Source: Spirochaetaceae bacterium
GTDB taxonomy: Bacteria; Spirochaetota; Spirochaetia; Treponematales; Treponemataceae
Length of the DNA: 16,997 nt
NCBI GenBank assembly: GCA_031290725.1
Contig: JAITMZ010000161.1
Span: forward strand, 1 to 16,997
Direction: 5' to 3'
The translations under genes were made by a program, and so were the position numbers. The notes below the pieces were generated by a model. It saw nothing but the letters and a program-made list of their open reading frames with translations, made no database searches and was not told the origin of the DNA. This document shows positions 12,681-16,997 of this stretch, piece after piece (positions within the stretch are counted from its first letter, which is position 1; every line of letters begins with the position of its first letter).

Positions 12681-13997
12681 CTAGTTCCAACCCGCAAAAT
12701 TGACTGAGGAAAACATTTCTGTCTCCGGAACGGCGGTGTTTCGCAGGTGCAACGTCCCGTTTTCCTTGAAAGCCGCATCGCCCATGCCGTCGGCCCTGTT
12801 TGGGGTTTCAACGGATTCGGAGCCGGCTATCTGCCCGCCCTGGCAGGTAAATACGGCATTGTACAAAATGTCCACGCCCCCTCCCCGTTTAGCGCTGCTG
12901 CCGCCGATAAAACCGCCGCTCAGGGTGACGGTACCCTGTTTGACCACCATGCCGCCGCCCATGCCGTCGCTTCGGTTATTGAGAATAACGCCGCCGTTCA
13001 GTTCCGAGACAGCCCCGGAGTCGTAGGAAATGCCGCCGCCCTCCGCATCGGCGTGGTTATTCCATATCAGGCCCCCGGTGATGACAAAACTGCCGTTGTT
13101 CAGCAGTATGCCGCCGCCGTAAACGGCAGTGTTGCTCATAATTTTTGTCTCTGATATCGCGAGTCTGGTGGCGGTCTTGTCCCGGCAGAAGAAAAGGACG
13201 CCGCCGCCCCCGGAGGCAGTATTGCCGGAGATGGTACCGCCGTTCAGCCGGAATTCCCCCGCGGGGTCCGTGGGCGAGTCCGCCAGCATGATGCCCCCCC
13301 CCAGTTCCTCCGCCTTGTTGTTCGCCACCCGGCCTCCGGTCATGAGAAACCTGCCGGAGACGCCGCCGTCCACCAGGCTGGAAAAAAAGATCCCCCCCCC
13401 GGCAGTTGCGCGGTTTTCGGAGATATCGCCGTCCTCCAGGATCAGGATGCCGTGTCCGGTGAAGGCGATGCCGCCGCCGGTTTCAGCCTGATTTTCCCGA
13501 ATTCGCGTGCCCGCGGCGACGGTGAGCACGGCGTTCTGTTCCGCCAGGATGCCCCCCCCGATGACGGATTGGCCCCCGGTGATTTCGATATTTTCCAGGC
13601 GAATTTCCGCATCCCGGGCAATCCGCAGGACCCGCTTGTTTGTCCTAGCCGCAGAAAGCCGCGCTTTATCCGACGCGCCCCGGATAGTGATTGCCCGATT
13701 TCCGGTTTCGGCAATGTGGAACACGCTTTCCCGGTCACGGCTGTTTTCTTCGCTCCTGTCGGTGAGTTCCTCCATGACCAGGATCAACAGGGTGTCCGAG
13801 GTTTTGGCAGCCTCCAAGGCGCGGGCCAGGGTCTTGAAGGGACTCCTGGAAGAAAGCCCGGTATTGGTATCACTGCCGTTGGCCCGGACATACCAAGCGG
13901 GTTCAATGTCACGGGATCCTCCGGAGAACACTCCGGGGATGCACAAAGCGGCGGCAAGAAAAAAACCAGCGGTTTTTTTTAGTTGAAAATTCGGCAT
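12681..13997 (-). CDS. exported DUF1565-type right-handed beta-helix protein with GGG[IVM] repeats
   Basis: A 438-residue protein with a basic, then hydrophobic N-terminus (KKTAGFFLAAALCIPGVFSG) that looks like a signal peptide. Cys19 follows Ala-Ala-Leu, a poor lipobox, so lipidation is doubtful. Residues of about 35-65 (WYVRANGSDTNTG, then SPFKTLARALEAA) match the DUF1565 opening. After that nine GGG[IVM] motifs occur at about 147, 174, 200, 233, 263, 294, 320, 347 and 372, spaced 25-33 residues, one turn or more of a parallel beta-helix each, with NN/SGN turns. This resembles the polymorphic outer-membrane protein passenger repeats, but no autotransporter barrel follows, so a periplasmic or surface location is inferred. 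AAGGAG lies 6 nt before ATG 13997; the start overlaps the preceding gene by 19 nt. Confidence 0.82.
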   Translation of the reverse strand: MPNFQLKKTAGFFLAAALCIPGVFSGGSRDIEPAWYVRANGSDTNTGLSSRSPFKTLARALEAAKTSDTLLILVMEELTDRSEENSRDRESVFHIAETGNRAITIRGASDKARLSAARTNKRVLRIARDAEIRLENIEITGGQSVIGGGILAEQNAVLTVAAGTRIRENQAETGGGIAFTGHGILILEDGDISENRATAGGGIFFSSLVDGGVSGRFLMTGGRVANNKAEELGGGIMLADSPTDPAGEFRLNGGTISGNTASGGGGVLFFCRDKTATRLAISETKIMSNTAVYGGGILLNNGSFVITGGLIWNNHADAEGGGISYDSGAVSELNGGVILNNRSDGMGGGMVVKQGTVTLSGGFIGGSSAKRGGGVDILYNAVFTCQGGQIAGSESVETPNRADGMGDAAFKENGTLHLRNTAVPETEMFSSVNFAGWN

Positions 13998-14731
13998 ATA
14001 TACTCCTTAAAATCACCTTTGTTCGCCCCCCAGGGCACAATAGATGGTATACCGTAATGAGGTGAAATGACAAGCCCCGCCTCAAGGCAGCGGGCGGCAA
14101 AATCACCGTATTCCCCTTGAGCCATCCGAGGGAACAGATAGGGGCCGCACCGGGTCCAGCAGCTCCCCAGTGCCCGGTCGTATTGTTTCCAGCCCTCTTC
14201 GCCGCGCCGGGGAATTTCGGCGATCAGATCGTAAATGGCCCGGGAGATACCCGCCAGAATGCAGGGCTGGACGATGCTCGCCGTCCGTATCGGTTCCTCC
14301 AGGGGTGCCTTTGAAGCCAGGATTACCCGGTTCCCTGCCAGGGGAAAAGGCGGCCAAAACCAGACCGCCGCCGCCGTGCCGCCGCCTTCCGTCCCCAGCC
14401 AAGGCCGCCACTGCACCGCGCCAGTGGGCAGGGAGGCATCATCCGCCGGTACCAAGGCGGAGAAGGGGAAGCCGGGCAGCAGTTGTGCCGTTGCCTTTGC
14501 GAGCCGGTGGGTTTCTTCGCTGTCAAAAATCCCGTGGACCCCCCGGTTAAACACGTTTTTGAAAGCGGTACCTCCGGCACCGGCGTTCCAGCCCAGGATT
14601 GCCCGTCCGCCGTCCTGGAACAGGTCGGTGAGGCGCTTTCCGCGCTGGGTATACAGGTAACAGTCCCTGGCACGCCGCACAAAGCCGTATTTTTGGGCGA
14701 TGCGGGGTTGGTAAGGGGGGATAGAAAACAT
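13979..14731 (-). CDS. shortened class-III aminotransferase-like protein, function unknown
   Basis: The 250-residue product starts like a fold-type I, class-III (ornithine/GSA-type) aminotransferase: YGFVRRARDCYLYTQRGKRL, then TDLFQDGGRAILGWN and a segment like SEETHRLAKATAQLLPG. It ends with GLVISPHYGIPSIVPWGANK followed by GDF, like the C-terminal small domain of that family. The central part, which normally carries the PLP-binding lysine and the GxxG phosphate loops, is missing or replaced by a tryptophan- and glycine-rich stretch. A catalytic aminotransferase of about 400 residues is therefore unlikely. GGAGG precedes ATG 14731 by about 8 nt, and the reading frame is intact with close neighbours, so it looks like a maintained gene and not debris. 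The similarity is by eye and only moderately sure. Confidence 0.7.
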   Translation of the reverse strand: MFSIPPYQPRIAQKYGFVRRARDCYLYTQRGKRLTDLFQDGGRAILGWNAGAGGTAFKNVFNRGVHGIFDSEETHRLAKATAQLLPGFPFSALVPADDASLPTGAVQWRPWLGTEGGGTAAAVWFWPPFPLAGNRVILASKAPLEEPIRTASIVQPCILAGISRAIYDLIAEIPRRGEEGWKQYDRALGSCWTRCGPYLFPRMAQGEYGDFAARCLEAGLVISPHYGIPSIVPWGANKGDFKEYICRIFN

Positions 14732-14734
14732 ATT

Positions 14735-15523
14735 TTAAACCTCCGGTAAAAACGCGGCAAAGGCCGCCATGGCGGTGAAATGCCGGGATTTTTCTTCCAG
14801 GGGCATGTCATCCGGCAGTCCGGCGGTCTGACGGCGGAAGGAACCGAAACGTTCATCGCAGCAGGTACAGTCGGGGCAGCACAGAATGTGCTCCGGCGGA
14901 ACTCCCGCCTGTTTCAACAGGGCGATGTTCGCCTTTGCCAGGGACAGGTGCCATTGGCCGTCCCCGGCTTTTTCTACGCACTCCGGCGTGAATGTCCGGG
15001 CGAAATAGGCGGCCCGGTCTTCTTCCACGGTGTAGCAGCAGGCTTGTATGTGGGGACCCAGGATCACCCGAAAATTCCGGGGATTGGCACCGTATTCTTC
15101 CGCCCCCAGGTCAAATGCCCGGAGTACGATCCCCGTCCCCCGCCACCCCGAGTGCAGCACCCCGAAACAGAACACGGAGGGTTCCCACAAATAGATGGGC
15201 ATACAATCCGCCACGGTGATTACCGGCACCAAGCAGGGATTGACGGTGATGATTCCGTCGCCCACTGGTCCCGCCGGCAGGCTGTTCACTGCAAAAACTT
15301 CCCGGGAATGGACCAGTTCCATTGGCACGACCTGCCTGTCCGGGCAGAAATCCGCAAAAAAACGGTTTCGGGGCAGGTTGGTTTCGTGCCGGCGAAAGCG
15401 CATGGAGGGCATCCCGGCGAGGGTCAGAAAGGCGCGGGGTATCTTTTCCGGCGAGACGTCCGCCCGGGGGCCGGGAAAATTAAAGCGCAGCATGGCGGGG
15501 GGATCAAGTGTTTTCATAGTCAT
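14735..15523 (-). CDS. pgeF: laccase-domain protein PgeF (YfiH/YlmD family)
   Basis: PgeF-family proteins are cytoplasmic, zinc- or copper-binding hydrolases; members are reported as peptidoglycan-editing factors and as purine nucleoside phosphorylases/adenosine deaminases. In this 262-residue protein the motif set is complete: LVHSREV with metal-ligand His72, VITVADCMPIYL with Cys107, and GVLHSGWRGT with His124. Further on, LGPHIQACCYTV and CTCCDERFGSFRRQ also fit. The C-terminal EEKSRHFTAMAAFAAFL is not distinctive. The start is uncertain: ATG 15523, ATG 15517 and a later ATG at 15493 are all in frame, none with a good ribosome binding site; the first two overlap the upstream gene by 20 and 14 nt. 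The downstream gene begins 3 nt after the stop. Confidence 0.9.
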   Translation of the reverse strand: MTMKTLDPPAMLRFNFPGPRADVSPEKIPRAFLTLAGMPSMRFRRHETNLPRNRFFADFCPDRQVVPMELVHSREVFAVNSLPAGPVGDGIITVNPCLVPVITVADCMPIYLWEPSVFCFGVLHSGWRGTGIVLRAFDLGAEEYGANPRNFRVILGPHIQACCYTVEEDRAAYFARTFTPECVEKAGDGQWHLSLAKANIALLKQAGVPPEHILCCPDCTCCDERFGSFRRQTAGLPDDMPLEEKSRHFTAMAAFAAFLPEV

Positions 15524-16961
15524 CAAAGGGCTTGTCGTTGGGGTCCACGTCCAAATCGGTCAACTGCTCCAGTAGTCTGTTTGCCGAGCTGAGTCCCTGG
15601 GCTATTTCCTGCAGCCGCTGCAAAAGCTGCTTGTCGGACTGGGTGGAAATCATGATTTCCTTCGCCGATTCCCCTTCCTCCAAATTCTTGCTGATTTTAC
15701 CGGCCATTTCCAGCAGGGCCTGGGTGTTATTCAGAAAAATTTTCAGTATACCCGCGGCCTCCGTCTCGATGCCCTGCATGGTTGCGGCGAATTTTTTTGA
15801 AACCGGCGCCACTGATACGCGCATCTCCGCAAAGGTAATTCCCAAATCCCCCATGGGGGCCAGGGTTTTAACCAGGGCGTCCATTCTCCGTTCCTGATTC
15901 ACTAGGGCGTGCACGATGTCGGTTACCTGGGAACGGAATTCGCGATGGGGGAACTCTCCTTCCATGAGCATCTGTTCCACCACGCGCATATAGCCGGGAA
16001 AACTGGTTTTAAAAAAATACAACAAAAACCCCAGGGCGCAGTCGTAGCGGAAATTTACGCTGCCGGAGCCGCCCACCCAAGGACGATACGGCAAGAGGGG
16101 CACAGAGGACAGGGCAAACGACGCTTTAAGCTGCTTGCGGGTGAGTTCGCGCTTCCGGTCTGCCAGCCAGACATTCCACTTGCGGTCAAAAAGTCGGTGC
16201 CAGGCATCCTCAAACAGGGAAAACCACTGTTCCGTATTTTCCGGCGGTGCCGGTGTCCAGTCCAGGGAATCGTGGATGAGCATACCCATAGCCTCCAGGG
16301 GGACATCGGTCATAAAATTTTTTATGGTTTTGATTTGATCCGTAGCCTTCAGGATAAAATCGGTGACCCCGCGGTCGGTTTCGGATTCTTTGGTTTCCTG
16401 AAAATCCCGATGATTTTTGTAGAGATAGAGGGCTTCAAACAATTCCGGCTGCAGGGGCCGACCGTTGCACAAAATCTGTGCGAACTTATCCACGTAATTG
16501 GCCGCCGCGCCAAAGGTACAGGTCAAGGGGGTTCCCTTTCGGTTTTTAAACTGGGCCAGAAACCCCGTAAACGGAAGGGCACAGAACTGCATGAGCCAGG
16601 AGATGTTTGTCACCGCCTCGTAGAGATACTTTCGCTGGCCGGGGTCGATGGATTGCAGAATTTTATTGAGCTTATGCAACTGGGTCACGCGAAGTTCCTG
16701 AATATTTTCGGTTTCAAAGGGAAAATTGGCGGGGTCCACCTCGTTTTTGAACCGGTCGGATACCAGGGGAACAAAAAAAGTTCCCAAAAAAATATAAAAA
16801 TCCCCCAGCTCCTTGTCGGTGTTTACCAAAAAAAGGTAAAAATAATCGGCGGGTTTTTTCAGGGTTACGATTTTTTCGCACAGGGGGAACAACAATTCCC
16901 GGTCCGCATAGTTGAACAGATGGGGATATTTGTGTTCCGTCTGTCTGGCTATCCGCTCCAT
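15504..16961 (-). CDS. spirochaetal hypothetical protein, probably DUF5312-like
   Basis: The 485-residue product reads as a helix-rich cytoplasmic protein without signal peptide or convincing membrane segment, though aromatic stretches (YFYLFLVNTD, FYIFLGTFFVPLV, LGFLLYFFKTSFPGY) are frequent. The last 100 residues (EAAGILKIFLNNTQALLEMA and onwards) look coiled-coil, and the tail is acidic. It reminds me of a spirochaete-specific family catalogued as DUF5312, but I am not certain of that number, and no function is known to me. ATG 16961 has no Shine-Dalgarno sequence, and the frame stays open for 12 codons to the window edge, so the true start could lie beyond the window. It is the first gene of the packed run reaching down to 10903. 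Confidence 0.72.
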   Translation of the reverse strand: MERIARQTEHKYPHLFNYADRELLFPLCEKIVTLKKPADYFYLFLVNTDKELGDFYIFLGTFFVPLVSDRFKNEVDPANFPFETENIQELRVTQLHKLNKILQSIDPGQRKYLYEAVTNISWLMQFCALPFTGFLAQFKNRKGTPLTCTFGAAANYVDKFAQILCNGRPLQPELFEALYLYKNHRDFQETKESETDRGVTDFILKATDQIKTIKNFMTDVPLEAMGMLIHDSLDWTPAPPENTEQWFSLFEDAWHRLFDRKWNVWLADRKRELTRKQLKASFALSSVPLLPYRPWVGGSGSVNFRYDCALGFLLYFFKTSFPGYMRVVEQMLMEGEFPHREFRSQVTDIVHALVNQERRMDALVKTLAPMGDLGITFAEMRVSVAPVSKKFAATMQGIETEAAGILKIFLNNTQALLEMAGKISKNLEEGESAKEIMISTQSDKQLLQRLQEIAQGLSSANRLLEQLTDLDVDPNDKPFDDYENT

Positions 16962-16997
16962 AAGGTGAATTTTGTATAAATGGGTGACCGGTATATT

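Noticed and set aside
12825..13560. Dense GCCGCC-type repeats as a DNA repeat element
   Set aside because: They are the codons of the GGG[IVM] protein repeats on the minus strand.
15909..16979. A 356-codon plus-strand open frame opposite the DUF5312-like gene
   Set aside because: Antisense shadow, no start signal and no recognisable motif; the minus-strand frame has protein-like composition and fits the gene run.

Overview
The window looks like chromosomal DNA of a spirochaete, most likely a treponeme of fairly high GC content (termite-gut Treponema types come to mind, but the species cannot be fixed from this sequence). The main reasons are two tandem FlaB-type flagellin core genes next to flaG and fliD, a neighbourhood I remember as typical of Treponema, plus several proteins whose best matches in my memory are spirochaetal. 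Nothing suggests a mobile island: there is no transposase, integrase, tRNA, rRNA or CRISPR array.

Layout. (1) Positions 1-1259, plus strand: the end of an ECF-type (CbiQ/CbiO-like) transporter operon, then a DUF3842 gene with its own sigma-70-like promoter. (2) Positions 1408-7127, minus strand: a seven-gene run read flaG, fliD, a small beta-grasp-like/helical protein, a membrane-anchored PilZ-like protein, tsaE, tsaB, and an orphan oligopeptide-type ABC ATPase. Gaps are at most 30 nt and several genes overlap. (3) Positions 7423-9593, minus strand: two flagellin genes. The upstream one has a very good sigma-28 promoter; the downstream one has a separate sigma-70-like promoter and a leader of about 217 nt with two long hairpins. 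Tandem terminators follow the downstream flagellin. (4) Positions 9749-10909, plus strand: pcnB, divergent from the flagellins, with a consensus promoter that places transcription start on or next to the GTG start codon. (5) Positions 10903-16961, minus strand: a tightly packed run of six genes read DUF5312-like protein, PgeF (laccase-domain), a shortened aminotransferase-like protein, an exported beta-helix protein, an RluA-family pseudouridine synthase, and an unusual P-loop plus Asp23/Gls24-like fusion.

How the parts work together. FlaB proteins build the periplasmic filament, FliD caps it and FlaG tunes it. The two genes after fliD occupy the place where other bacteria keep fliS and fliT chaperones and may be filament-assembly or c-di-GMP-related accessories. 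TsaE and TsaB make the t6A37 tRNA modification and appear to share the flagellar transcript. The most interesting regulatory signal is in the two flagellin leaders: GGA motifs in hairpin loops and GGA overlapping the ribosome binding sites, as expected for CsrA/FliW-type translational control. No wholly new multi-gene system is evident; the least explained items are the fliS-position protein, the P-loop/Asp23 fusion and the aminotransferase-like protein.
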